Positions 38,026-46,435 of a DNA stretch of 64,000 nucleotides are shown here, in pieces; positions within the stretch are counted from its first letter, which is position 1, and each line of letters begins with the position of its first letter. The stretch covers positions 34,358 to 98,357 of the forward strand of contig CBFDDH010000004.1 in assembly GCA_965603515.1 (NCBI GenBank), given 5' to 3'. Below the pieces are notes generated by a model, which was given only the letters and a program-made list of their open reading frames with translations, searched no databases and was not told where the DNA came from. Both the position numbers and the translations under genes were made by a program. This stretch comes from JAUVZL01 sp965603515 (GTDB lineage Bacteria > Hydrothermota > Tepidihabitantia > SM23-42).

Positions 38026-41000
38026 CTAAACCATATTAGCAATTCTTTCCTCCCGATTGGCGGGTTGGGCTGGAATTGACCACCGTTTTCCTAATGGACA
38101 AACATATTTTGTCCTCACCAACCCCAGGGGATGTGGTTTAATTCCTAAAATATCCGGTTGTACCGCGAGACTTTGAAGTCGATGAAAGAAAAAGACACCG
38201 GGTGCTTCATCTAGTATCTTTTTCTCAATCTGTCGGTACAAACTAATTCTTTGGTTCAAGTTGCGTATTTTTCGTGCTTGATCAATATCACGGTCAATTT
38301 CAGAGGAAGAGAAGAAAAATGTGTTACCTGGTCTGCCATGTGATGCCGAGTGGAACAGAGGATACACAAAGTTATCAGGATCACCATTATCACTGACCCA
38401 CCCCCGAAAAGAAAGTGTGGATTCGCAGGCATAAGTTCTTTCGATCAAATTTTGCCATGGCATAGGGTTTATATCGATGCGTACCCCAATTGCCATGAGG
38501 CTCGTTTTGATGAACTCAGCCTGTTTTATTGCGGCTGGTGTGTCACTTATATCGAGCGCATATATACTGGGCAAACCACTGGGAAAGCCGGCTTCGCTCA
38601 GCAACCTTTTGCTTGTTGCCGGATTAAATTTGTAACCTTCCAAACGGTGATTAAAGACTTCCATTGAAGGTGGAAAAACCCCTTTTGCCCTTATTGCAGA
38701 ACCTTTGAAAAACATATTCACTAATTGGTTTGTGTTAATAGCATGTGCGAGAGCTTGCCTGACCTGTTTGTTATCAAACGGTTTTTTCTGACAATTAATG
38801 CATAAATATAGTATCCCGAGTTCAGGGATGGTGTGGAGTAATTTTGGCATTTCAGCCCGCATTCGCTTTAACGCATCACCGGTAGGCTGGAAAATCGATA
38901 GTGCGCGTTTTTTAAAGAGTTCATACCCCATATTCTCATCTTTAATAGTAAGAAAGTATAGTTCATCTACAGTGGGTCTCCCCTCAAAATAATGTTCATT
39001 AGCCTGAAGGATAATTCTATTTCCTTTTTCCCAGGCGATCAATTTGAAAGGTCCCGCACCAATCGGCAATTCATCATCCAGGTATGGGTCAGCGATATCA
39101 CATGCCAGGTTAGCAAGAATCGGAAGAAATGGGTATTCCAAGCTAAGTTTTAGAGTGGAACTGTCAATTATTTTTATCCCGAGCGCGGTTCTTTGTTTGC
39201 TTTCAGCGAATTCTGCGGCACCCGTGATCATATCAAAAAGACTACAATTTGGTCCCTCAAGAGCCCGGATAATTGATTCCCTGATATCCTCAACCATAAT
39301 TGGCCTGCCATTCTGATATTTTAAGTTTTCGCGCAGCCGGAAGATATATTCTCGACCATCCTGTGATACTGAGTAATTTTGGCAGAGCCCAGGGATTATA
39401 TCCGCTCCATCGCCGAATTGAAACAGTCCAGATGAATAGTTGTAGATCACCCGGTGAGAATTGACATCAGTCTTCACATCGGGTCTCAGGGTTAACGGAT
39501 CGCTAGGTAAGTTGACCGTTAATATCTTCTTTGTTCTAATATATCCTGGCGCTTCACCTTTTTTGTGAACGAATAACCGATCGAATGAACTGCCCGCTTT
39601 AGAAATTTGATCAATAACCCCTTCGTAGTTATCCCACGCATTACTGAGTGTTGTATTTTCTTTATCTAAGCTGGTGATGATTTTCGAAATTTCCTCGGCT
39701 TGTTCCTTTTCTTCACCAAACACACGGCTGATGTCATCGAGGAATATTCTTATTTTCGAATAATCCGGTGGTTTGATCTTTCCTGAACGCGCCACCATCT
39801 TTTCTTTATTCAAGACATGAGCATCTTTTTTTACCAGCGTTAGTTGTGGAACAATGTCGGCGAATGCCTGCTCGGTTTCTGCTTCAAGCTGGATAAACTC
39901 ATCCACGATAGGGGAGATAATGTCCTGGTATTCTGAGCTTCGGCCCTGTTCGATTTTCGCAAAGACAGACAGGGTTTTGATCTTATTGAAAATTTTACCG
40001 GTTGAAGAAACAAGTACCTCAATCTTCTTGATCTCAGAACTTAAATTCTTACCCAGATCATTCAGGCGTTCATAGACATTTTGTATTTCATCCAGGAAAT
40101 TTTCAATCTGCTTACCCAAATCAACGATTTGTGCCATATCCGTACCCAGAGCTTCCTTGTATCCATGAATTTCTTTAATAGAGTTATTGAGTTCCACTAT
40201 TTGACCGGTCATATTGCCAATACTTTGGTAGATCTTATGCGGGAACAGTGGGGGTTGTTTGCCGGTTGAGAACTTACCTATGGTTGTTATATTCTCCTGT
40301 AAAAAAAAATTATATTGTTGTTCAATAAACGATATACCTGAATTTTCAAAATCAGTTGAGGTTTGTTCCTTAACTGATGAACAAATAGTGCTTAGAACAC
40401 TTAATGTCTGCGCAAGAGAATTAATTTGTTTACAGTGAACTGAGATATCGTCGATTGTATTCATCGATGTGAGGAACTGGTTTTTTAGAACACTTAATCC
40501 TTCGGAAACAGTGGCTTTTAGTTCCTGGTTAACGCTGCTATTTTCTTCCAGTTGGGTAATTATGTTCTGCAGTGATACAGTTGTGTCATCGATCGTCTTC
40601 AGGGATTTAAACGATTGTTTCAGTAAAACACGTGCACGTGATGAGAGTTCGATTGTTTTTCTCAGTTCCTCGACTACTGGGCGGACGATTTGCTCAAGGT
40701 TATTCAGCAAAGCACTGAAATCATGGAATGGAAGTTGGGCAAGCTGGGCAAGTGAAAGGCACTCTTTAGCGATAATTGCCAACCCCTTACCTTCTTTTTT
40801 TGCGTGGTGAGCGCGTATTTCTGTATTCTTGGAAAGACTAGCCAGGGATTGAGCTGATTTAATAAAGAGATCTGCGTTGTTCTGGATTTGCTGTGACCTG
40901 TTGATCAATGACTTCAGAAGTTCATTGAGGTTCAGCAGCCGGTCACTAATTTGCTTCATAGTATCTTCGTATTGCGTGTACGAAACCCTTAACGTGACGA

Positions 41001-41199
41001 TATCCTGCTGTAGGATATTGGAGTAATCCTGGATGATCTGTATCAGTTCATCGCCCCGTGAAAAAAGGGTAAAGAGAAGTTCCATTTCCAGAGTGAGCTG
41101 TTTTATATTATCATTGTTCTTATCTAATAATCGAGAGACCTCATTCACGTGATCCCCGAGGATTGCAGTCTTATTAAAGTACTCGTTAATTTGTGCCAT
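38026..41199 (-). CDS. MCP-like coiled coil fused to an oligopeptide-binding (SBP family 5) domain
   Basis: A 1057-residue protein. The N-terminal half (about residues 1-540) is coiled coil containing KNTEIRAHHAKKEGKGLAII (124-143), closely like the hairpin tip of methyl-accepting chemotaxis proteins that contacts CheA/CheW. The C-terminal half (about 555-1055) is a solute-binding protein family 5 domain: DVNSHRVIYNYSSGLF, LKYQNGRPIMVEDI, VRQALAHAINTNQLV. There is no signal peptide or membrane helix, so it should be cytoplasmic, odd for such a domain. ATG 41199 lies 8 bases after tRNA-Met; 22 extra upstream codons are tRNA sequence. SgrR-like peptide sensing is one possibility. Confidence 0.82.
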   Translation of the reverse strand: MAQINEYFNKTAILGDHVNEVSRLLDKNNDNIKQLTLEMELLFTLFSRGDELIQIIQDYSNILQQDIVTLRVSYTQYEDTMKQISDRLLNLNELLKSLINRSQQIQNNADLFIKSAQSLASLSKNTEIRAHHAKKEGKGLAIIAKECLSLAQLAQLPFHDFSALLNNLEQIVRPVVEELRKTIELSSRARVLLKQSFKSLKTIDDTTVSLQNIITQLEENSSVNQELKATVSEGLSVLKNQFLTSMNTIDDISVHCKQINSLAQTLSVLSTICSSVKEQTSTDFENSGISFIEQQYNFFLQENITTIGKFSTGKQPPLFPHKIYQSIGNMTGQIVELNNSIKEIHGYKEALGTDMAQIVDLGKQIENFLDEIQNVYERLNDLGKNLSSEIKKIEVLVSSTGKIFNKIKTLSVFAKIEQGRSSEYQDIISPIVDEFIQLEAETEQAFADIVPQLTLVKKDAHVLNKEKMVARSGKIKPPDYSKIRIFLDDISRVFGEEKEQAEEISKIITSLDKENTTLSNAWDNYEGVIDQISKAGSSFDRLFVHKKGEAPGYIRTKKILTVNLPSDPLTLRPDVKTDVNSHRVIYNYSSGLFQFGDGADIIPGLCQNYSVSQDGREYIFRLRENLKYQNGRPIMVEDIRESIIRALEGPNCSLFDMITGAAEFAESKQRTALGIKIIDSSTLKLSLEYPFLPILANLACDIADPYLDDELPIGAGPFKLIAWEKGNRIILQANEHYFEGRPTVDELYFLTIKDENMGYELFKKRALSIFQPTGDALKRMRAEMPKLLHTIPELGILYLCINCQKKPFDNKQVRQALAHAINTNQLVNMFFKGSAIRAKGVFPPSMEVFNHRLEGYKFNPATSKRLLSEAGFPSGLPSIYALDISDTPAAIKQAEFIKTSLMAIGVRIDINPMPWQNLIERTYACESTLSFRGWVSDNGDPDNFVYPLFHSASHGRPGNTFFFSSSEIDRDIDQARKIRNLNQRISLYRQIEKKILDEAPGVFFFHRLQSLAVQPDILGIKPHPLGLVRTKYVCPLGKRWSIPAQPANREERIANMV

Positions 41200-41207
41200 A
41201 AGTTTAG

Positions 41208-41280
41208 TAGCGGCGGAGGGATTTGAACCCCCGACACAGAGATTATGATTCTCCTGCTCTGCCAACTGAGCTACGCCGCC
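41208..41280 (-). tRNA. tRNA-Met (CAT), elongator type
   Basis: The 73-nt cloverleaf has acceptor GGCGGCG/CGCCGCT, D-arm GCTC...GAGC, anticodon stem GGAGA/TCTCT around ATCATAA (anticodon CAT) and T-arm GGGGG/CCCTC around TTCAAAT. Elongator Met is the simplest reading; a lysidine-modified Ile tRNA cannot be excluded. The 3' CCA is not encoded. The next gene starts 8 bases after its 3' end. Confidence 0.93.
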
Positions 41281-41350
41281 TCAACCAAAATTATATCTAG
41301 AAATGGTGTGCTGTCAATGACGATAAGCCCGGATTTCCAAGTGTTTTATG

Positions 41351-41378
41351 TTGACTTCACGTGGAAATACGTTATTCT
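41351..41378 (+). promoter_or_regulatory. adenylate cyclase promoter
   Basis: TTGACT (41351-41356), 16 bases, TATTCT (41373-41378). The ATG at 41391 is 12 bases further, with no ribosome binding site. Confidence 0.6.
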
Positions 41379-41390
41379 AATACTTAACCT

Positions 41391-42707
41391 ATGCGGATTC
41401 CTATAAGAATAAAATTCACTACCCTGATTTTTCTCCTAATGCTGGTGATAACGAGTGTTATCTTCTGGTTCACTCTACATCGAGTCAGAAAGTCTTTGAC
41501 TCACGAAATAAGACTCCAGGGTGAAATTCTGGCGAACCTTATTGCTTTAAATGCCGAAGATCCATTGATCGCAAAAGACGATCTATACTTAGCACGTTTA
41601 GTAACTGATGCAATAAAGAATGAAGGCGTGCGCTATGCGTATATTGTAGACAGTAACAGTGTTATCCGTGCTCATAATGAAATGGAGTTGATTGACCGTC
41701 CGGTTGATGCAATTATCAAATCGCAGAACACATATCACGTAACTCGACCTATTGTGCTGGTTGGGAAAAGGGAGATCGGTAAGGTTGGTGTGGGGATTGA
41801 TATGCAAAGGATAATCAAGACAACCAATACTATGCAGGTTATTCTCATAGCTATTTCAGTAATGGGTTTGCTTCTCGGTACGCTCGGAGCTATGTTGCTT
41901 TCAAGATATTTTACCGATCCAATTCATGAACTCGTTGATGGGGTTAAAGCGGTCACAAATGGAGATTTGAGCCTGGCGCTGAAGAAGAGAGCTGATGACG
42001 AAATTGGTGATTTGATAGCCGAATTCAATAAAATGACCAAGAGCTTACGGGAAAAGGAGCAAATCAAGGATGCCTTTCGCAGATATGTATCGCGCCAGGT
42101 GGCCGAAGAGATTTTCAAGAACCCGGATCAGTATATCGAAACACTACAGGGGAGCAGGCGTAAGGTAACCATTCTTTTCGCTGATATAAGAGGTTTTACA
42201 CCACTTACCGAGCGCTTACCTGCCGAGAAGGTTGTTTTATTACTCAATGAGGTACTTACCGTCATGACCAAGATCATTTTCAAATATGAGGGGACGGTCG
42301 ATAAATTTATCGGTGATTCTATAATGGCAGTTTTTGGCGCACCTATGGCTCATGATGATGATACTGATCGATCGATCCACGCCGCAGTAGAAATTCAGAA
42401 AGCGATACTCGAAATGAGCGCGCAGAGAAAGAAAGAAGACGACGAAATCATAAAAATCGGTATTGGGATCAATGCCGGTGAAGTAGTAGTTGGGAATATA
42501 GGAGCAAAGGTCCGTCTGGATTACACGGTTATCGGTGCTTCAGTCAATATCGCGAATAGACTTCAGGAGGTTGCCGGCGGTGATGAAATAATCATATCGG
42601 AAAATGTCTTCAAGGAAACTCAAGTTCCCTATAAATTTTCTGAGTCCATGCTTATTAAAGTAAAAGGGAAAGAAGATCCAATTAAGATATACCGAGTTCT
42701 TTACTGA
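41391..42707 (+). CDS. membrane adenylate/guanylate cyclase with HAMP domain
   Basis: A 438-residue class III cyclase. Transmembrane helices lie at about residues 8-28 and 146-168, flanking a periplasmic sensor domain. HAMP follows (about 170-222), then the catalytic domain (about 255-438): ILFADIRGFTPLTERL with a metal Asp, DKFIGDSIMAVFGAP with the second, and VIGASVNIANRLQ. Both metal Asp residues are intact, so it should be active; substrate choice is not certain. A cNMP-binding protein at 56229-56744 may respond to its product. It ends 1 base from the opposing chrA gene. Confidence 0.92.
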   Translation: MRIPIRIKFTTLIFLLMLVITSVIFWFTLHRVRKSLTHEIRLQGEILANLIALNAEDPLIAKDDLYLARLVTDAIKNEGVRYAYIVDSNSVIRAHNEMELIDRPVDAIIKSQNTYHVTRPIVLVGKREIGKVGVGIDMQRIIKTTNTMQVILIAISVMGLLLGTLGAMLLSRYFTDPIHELVDGVKAVTNGDLSLALKKRADDEIGDLIAEFNKMTKSLREKEQIKDAFRRYVSRQVAEEIFKNPDQYIETLQGSRRKVTILFADIRGFTPLTERLPAEKVVLLLNEVLTVMTKIIFKYEGTVDKFIGDSIMAVFGAPMAHDDDTDRSIHAAVEIQKAILEMSAQRKKEDDEIIKIGIGINAGEVVVGNIGAKVRLDYTVIGASVNIANRLQEVAGGDEIIISENVFKETQVPYKFSESMLIKVKGKEDPIKIYRVLY

Positions 42708-42708
42708 T

Positions 42709-43797
42709 CTAGCCGATAAGCAAACTAAATATCGCACCACCCAAAATTAAAAAAATCGGTTCAATCTTCATAAGCAGAAGAATAATCAAAACAACAACCC
42801 CGAATATTCCATATGGGATATTGAGCCAGTTCAGTGAAACAAAAAGGATCCCGGTGGACAATAAGATCGCCACAACCGCAGATTTAATGCCGTTGAAAAA
42901 GGACATTACGTATTTGTTATTGCCGACTTTCTTATATATTCTTACCAATATCATAAGCATAATAAAAGAAGGCAAGAAAATGCTGAGTGTTGCAATTATG
43001 GCTCCAGGGATGCCCATGACTTTGAAACCTACAAATGTTGCTGTGATCGCGACCGGGCCTGGTGTCATTTGTCCCAGTGCTATGCCATCAAGAAATTCCT
43101 GAGGGCTGAGCCAGCTTCTTGTATTGCATACTTCATTTTTAATAAAAGGGATCGCTGCATAGCCCCCACCAAATATGATTGCACCGATTTTGAGAAATAC
43201 TGCCGCTAAAGTGATCGCTTTTTCCCCTTGGAATACAAATAAAGGTATCGCGAAAAGACATTGTTTGGCAGTCTTAACATAATCTAATCCTACTCTGAGA
43301 AACCCGCAGATAAGGACGGTGAGAATCGGATCGAATTTTAAAAGAAAAAGAATTAGGGCAAAGGCGAAAATAATAATACCTTTAATGTCTTTTATTAGAA
43401 CCCTGCCCATGTCATAGGCAGCCCAGAGAATAATCGAAGTCATTACTGCACCGATTCCCTTGAATATTTGAGTCACACCGGGGAGTGATTGATAGGTAAG
43501 GTAAAACCACGAAAGAACTAACATAAGTACAAAAGACGGTAAGAGCAAGGCGGTTGCAGCGACGACTGCTCCCTTGACCCCAAAGAGGTGATAACCTATA
43601 TATTCACAGTAGTTCGGGATAAATGGGCCAGGCAACATCTGTCCCATGGCAACGGCAGTGCACAGGTCGTCGTCAGTTACCAATTTTCTCTTTTTGACAC
43701 ATTCTGCGCGCAAAATAGCAAGCATGCCGATACCACCGCCAAAGCCGAAAAGTCCAACCTTAAGCAGTGCTTTGACGAGTTCTTTTGGGGTTTTCAT
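42709..43797 (-). CDS. chrA: chromate transporter family protein
   Basis: The 362-residue protein is a long-chain (two-domain) CHR family member. Each half has the motif block: FGFGGGIGMLAILRAECV with GQMLPGPFIPNYCEYIG, and IIFGGGYAAIPFIKNEV with GQMTPGPVAITATFVG. It should have about ten membrane helices. Family members export chromate or import sulfate-like anions; the physiological ion is unknown here. It starts one base after larE and is probably coupled to it. Confidence 0.92.
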   Translation of the reverse strand: MKTPKELVKALLKVGLFGFGGGIGMLAILRAECVKKRKLVTDDDLCTAVAMGQMLPGPFIPNYCEYIGYHLFGVKGAVVAATALLLPSFVLMLVLSWFYLTYQSLPGVTQIFKGIGAVMTSIILWAAYDMGRVLIKDIKGIIIFAFALILFLLKFDPILTVLICGFLRVGLDYVKTAKQCLFAIPLFVFQGEKAITLAAVFLKIGAIIFGGGYAAIPFIKNEVCNTRSWLSPQEFLDGIALGQMTPGPVAITATFVGFKVMGIPGAIIATLSIFLPSFIMLMILVRIYKKVGNNKYVMSFFNGIKSAVVAILLSTGILFVSLNWLNIPYGIFGVVVLIILLLMKIEPIFLILGGAIFSLLIG

Positions 43798-43798
43798 T

Positions 43799-44581
43799 TT
43801 ATTTATTCAGACTACCAGTTTGAAAACCGGTAAGGTCAAGGACCGTATATTTATACCCGAGTTTCTCAAAATATCTTGCGATTTTCTTGCGGTTCTTTAG
43901 TACGATATTAAATTCATGGGGATACACTTCAATGCGCGCGACAGGAAAGTGGTCACGGACACGAATCTGGGATAGCTTAAGTCTGCCCAGATAGATTTCA
44001 GCTTTACCAATTCTTTGAAGGATAGCTTTGCTTATCTTTATTCCATATGGGACCCTCGATGCTAAACAAGCCATTGATGGCTTGTTCCAATTAGATAGGT
44101 GCAGTTTTTTCGCCAGTATTCGTATTTCTTCTTTGGTAATTCCGCTTTCGATAAATGGCGATTTTATCTTTAATTTTTTTAATGCCCTGATGCCAGGTCG
44201 GTAATCAGATAGATCAGATTTATTGCTCCCTTCGATCACTGAATAGTCATATTTGGTAGCAATTATCTTAATACGCGCAAAGAGCTCGAGCTTACACAAG
44301 TAGCAGCGATTCTTTGTATTGTTTATAAACTTCGGATCTGTCAATTCACGGGTTTGGATGATAATGTGTTTGCAGTCAAGAGATCTGGCAAACTTTTTAG
44401 CTTCATTAATTTCATTCTTTGGATGAAGAGGTGATACCGCGGTTACCGCGACTACATTTTCTTTTAATACCTGGGTGGCAAGTTTCAAAAGTAAGCTCGA
44501 GTCGACACCGCCTGAGAATGCGACGACCACACCTTTATAATTGCTGAGCCCAGCTTTTATTTTTTCGACCTTACTGCGCAT
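43799..44581 (-). CDS. larE: ATP-dependent sacrificial sulfur transferase LarE
   Basis: LarE donates sulfur to build the nickel-pincer nucleotide cofactor. The 260-residue protein has the PP-loop AFSGGVDSSLL (residues 21-31), GSNKSDLSDYRPG and the conserved Cys block KPSMACLASRVPYG, plus CYLCK in the middle. More than one Cys may indicate the Fe-S form rather than the sacrificial-Cys form. LarB, LarC and LarA are not in this window. Members can also be general sulfur-transfer proteins. Confidence 0.9.
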   Translation of the reverse strand: MRSKVEKIKAGLSNYKGVVVAFSGGVDSSLLLKLATQVLKENVVAVTAVSPLHPKNEINEAKKFARSLDCKHIIIQTRELTDPKFINNTKNRCYLCKLELFARIKIIATKYDYSVIEGSNKSDLSDYRPGIRALKKLKIKSPFIESGITKEEIRILAKKLHLSNWNKPSMACLASRVPYGIKISKAILQRIGKAEIYLGRLKLSQIRVRDHFPVARIEVYPHEFNIVLKNRKKIARYFEKLGYKYTVLDLTGFQTGSLNK

Positions 44582-44656
44582 CTAATTCTCTTAAAGGCAA
44601 TGTTGAATCCTGACTTACTATGAAAGGGTGGGTGAAATAACAGACTGGTTCTATAG

Positions 44657-44920
44657 CTAAACCAGATAGGGTAAGAATTCTTTGCTGATTGGTAGCTGTT
44701 TTTCCCAGCGGGCGAGTTCATTCTTGTCGTCAAAAATAATGACCGTTGGGATATCACTAACCTCGTGAAACGCCCCTTCAGTCAAACCATCAATCGTTTC
44801 CATATCATAATATTCTATTGGTGCAGCAAAAAGTTCTTTCTTCTTAAAATACTCAATTTTTTTCCGAGCATCTTTACAGACCGAACATGTCGGTTTTCCA
44901 AAAAGATAGACTTTTTTCAT
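44657..44920 (-). CDS. thioredoxin/glutaredoxin-like protein
   Basis: An 87-residue thioredoxin-fold protein with the redox motif CSVC (in FGKPTCSVCKDAR) and a cis-Pro at DIPTVIIF. It lacks a signal peptide and so is cytoplasmic. ATG 44920 is preferred to the ATG three bases upstream because GAGGAGG would be too close to the latter. It is upstream of larE on the same strand, so it could reduce its thiols; this is context only. Confidence 0.87.
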   Translation of the reverse strand: MKKVYLFGKPTCSVCKDARKKIEYFKKKELFAAPIEYYDMETIDGLTEGAFHEVSDIPTVIIFDDKNELARWEKQLPISKEFLPYLV

Positions 44921-45078
44921 CATGCCTCCTCGAACAGATAAATACCTAAGGAATCATCAAAGACACAAGTATTCTTTTATCTATAGTGCCTTCTCAAATT
45001 TAATACACTATTGTAATCGGGATTCATAAAATGTCAAGTCTAGAATAATCTCCGGAAACTTAAAGATCTTAGTTTGCT

Positions 45079-45435
45079 TTATGTCTTCAGTTTTGCTTTG
45101 AATATCACCGTTACAAGAAGTTCAATAAAGAAACCGTAGATAATACCCATTACTACTGAACCGATAAGGATAAACATCTCTTTGCCCGGCACCATGAAAC
45201 CGCCAAACCCCATAGGGATACTAAGAATTAGGCCCATTAATATGCCGTGAAGCCACCACTTGATCCTCAAAATGCTGATACCGATCGCAAAACCGATTAA
45301 ACCACGGCTAAGTATCGTTGATACAATAATCGACCAGTGACAGCTCTCTTCACCTGAAGCCATTAATCCCCAGCACACAAAACCTGAAGCAATGCCAAAG
45401 AGTATAGAAAGCCAGAATCTTTTTGGATTGAACAT
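45079..45435 (-). CDS. four-helix membrane protein of unknown function
   Basis: The 118-residue product has four hydrophobic segments, with Gly-rich helices (SILFGIASGFVCWGLMAS, GFAIGISILRIKWWLHGI). No charged motif or signature is recognised. GGAGG precedes the ATG at 45435. It stands alone, about 150 bases downstream of the thioredoxin-like gene on the same strand. Confidence 0.65.
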   Translation of the reverse strand: MFNPKRFWLSILFGIASGFVCWGLMASGEESCHWSIIVSTILSRGLIGFAIGISILRIKWWLHGILMGLILSIPMGFGGFMVPGKEMFILIGSVVMGIIYGFFIELLVTVIFKAKLKT

Positions 45436-45579
45436 ATGTCCTCCTTCGATAACAAGGATATAGTTATGCCGGGTTTTGTCAAGGCATGAAACAGAAACTT
45501 GAGAACTTTCACCCTATCCATCTCCCTTAGAAAGGGAGATGGTGTTACTATTAATGTGTTTAAGTTTCTACTCAGATAA
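45436..45579. other. intergenic region before the efflux operon
   Basis: No gene is seen. The region holds a TTTTGTCAAGGCATG stretch and one palindromic repeat at 45507-45560, followed at 45580 by the promoter of the Yip1 operon. Confidence 0.5.
45507..45560. repeat. palindromic repeat, solo copy
   Basis: TTTCACCCTATCC, palindrome ATCTCCCTT-AG-AAAGGGAGAT, then GGTGTTACTATTAATGTG. It is close to the left half of the 29893-29983 repeat, including the TATTAATGTG tail, and belongs to the family that flanks the DUF559 gene. Confidence 0.6.
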
Positions 45580-45607
45580 TTGACTTAAGGGAATTTTTGA
45601 GTAGAAT
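45580..45607 (+). promoter_or_regulatory. promoter of the Yip1-TolC-MacAB operon
   Basis: TTGACT (45580-45585), 16 bases, TAGAAT (45602-45607). It implies a leader of about 130 bases to the Yip1 ATG, containing a short upstream reading frame. Confidence 0.6.
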
Positions 45608-45663
45608 GAAACGAGGGGGGAATCCTTTAATAAGGTCAAGGCTAAACCTTTAGGAGAAGCTTA

Positions 45664-45759
45664 ATGTCATATAGACAAAGCGATATCCTGAAACTTTTGA
45701 TGATTTCATACGTATTATCTATAAAGGGGTTAAACAAGGAGCAGGAATGGATAAAATAA
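45664..45759 (+). CDS. short upstream reading frame in the operon leader
   Basis: A 31-codon frame (MSYRQSDILKLLMISYVLSI...) with AGGAG eight bases before its ATG. It ends at TAA 45757-45759, overlapping the first 13 bases of the Yip1 gene in another frame. It might couple translation to the operon or act as a leader peptide; it could also be chance. Confidence 0.35.
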   Translation: MSYRQSDILKLLMISYVLSIKGLNKEQEWIK

Positions 45760-46424
45760 TGAGCCTATTCACAGCACCATCCAAGGTTTTTGCTAGTTTG
45801 AAAGAAAAACCAGAGTGGAAAAAACCTTTTATCATCGTGTTAATTATCATTGCGCTCAGCTCGTCATTTACAGTGATGCTGGCAAAAGACGCAATAATCA
45901 CAAAGCAGGAAGAAGCATTTAAAGAAAGAGGTATGAGTGATGAGGAAATTGAACAGGCAAAGAAATTTATCCAAGGGCCTTTGCCAATAGTATTTGCCGC
46001 TATTGGCGGTGCGATAGTTGTCGCCGTACTTTTATTGCTTTTTGCAGTGGTATTGAAGTTACTTGTTCCGGTATTTGGCGGAACGAGTGCTTTTAAGAGC
46101 GTTTTTTCAGTTGTTAGTTTTTCCGCATTGATAACGCTCCCTGCCGCAGTACTTAAGCTACTGCTTGTTGCGATCACCAAATCTCCACATGTAACAACCT
46201 CTCTTGCCTTACTTGCTCCCACCATGGAAAAAACTTCATTTCTTTATCAGTTCCTGGCTGGTCTTGACTTTTTTATTATCTGGGAAATGATACTTGTCGC
46301 GATCGGTATAAGTATTGTCAGCGGCGTCAAGAAACAAAATGCCTATATCCTTGTATTCCTTGTCTGGTTTGTGTCAATCTTTATCGGCGTAGGACTTGGT
46401 TCCTTGCGTGGGCCAGGCGGTTAG
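45747..46424 (+). CDS. Yip1 family membrane protein
   Basis: A 225-residue protein with five or six transmembrane helices matching Yip1 domains (IMSLFTAPSKVFASLKEKPEW at the N-terminus is typical, and the helices are Gly/Ala/Val-rich). Bacterial Yip1 proteins have no established role. It is the first gene of an operon with TolC-like, MacA-like and MacB-like genes, so a link to their assembly or regulation is plausible. GGAGCAGGA precedes the ATG. Confidence 0.83.
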   Translation: MDKIMSLFTAPSKVFASLKEKPEWKKPFIIVLIIIALSSSFTVMLAKDAIITKQEEAFKERGMSDEEIEQAKKFIQGPLPIVFAAIGGAIVVAVLLLLFAVVLKLLVPVFGGTSAFKSVFSVVSFSALITLPAAVLKLLLVAITKSPHVTTSLALLAPTMEKTSFLYQFLAGLDFFIIWEMILVAIGISIVSGVKKQNAYILVFLVWFVSIFIGVGLGSLRGPGG

Positions 46425-46435
46425 GCAGAGAAAAC

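Noticed and set aside
41200..41265. Longer N-terminus of the MCP/peptide-binding protein
   Set aside because: The extra 22 codons lie in tRNA-Met read in frame; the real start is ATG 41199.
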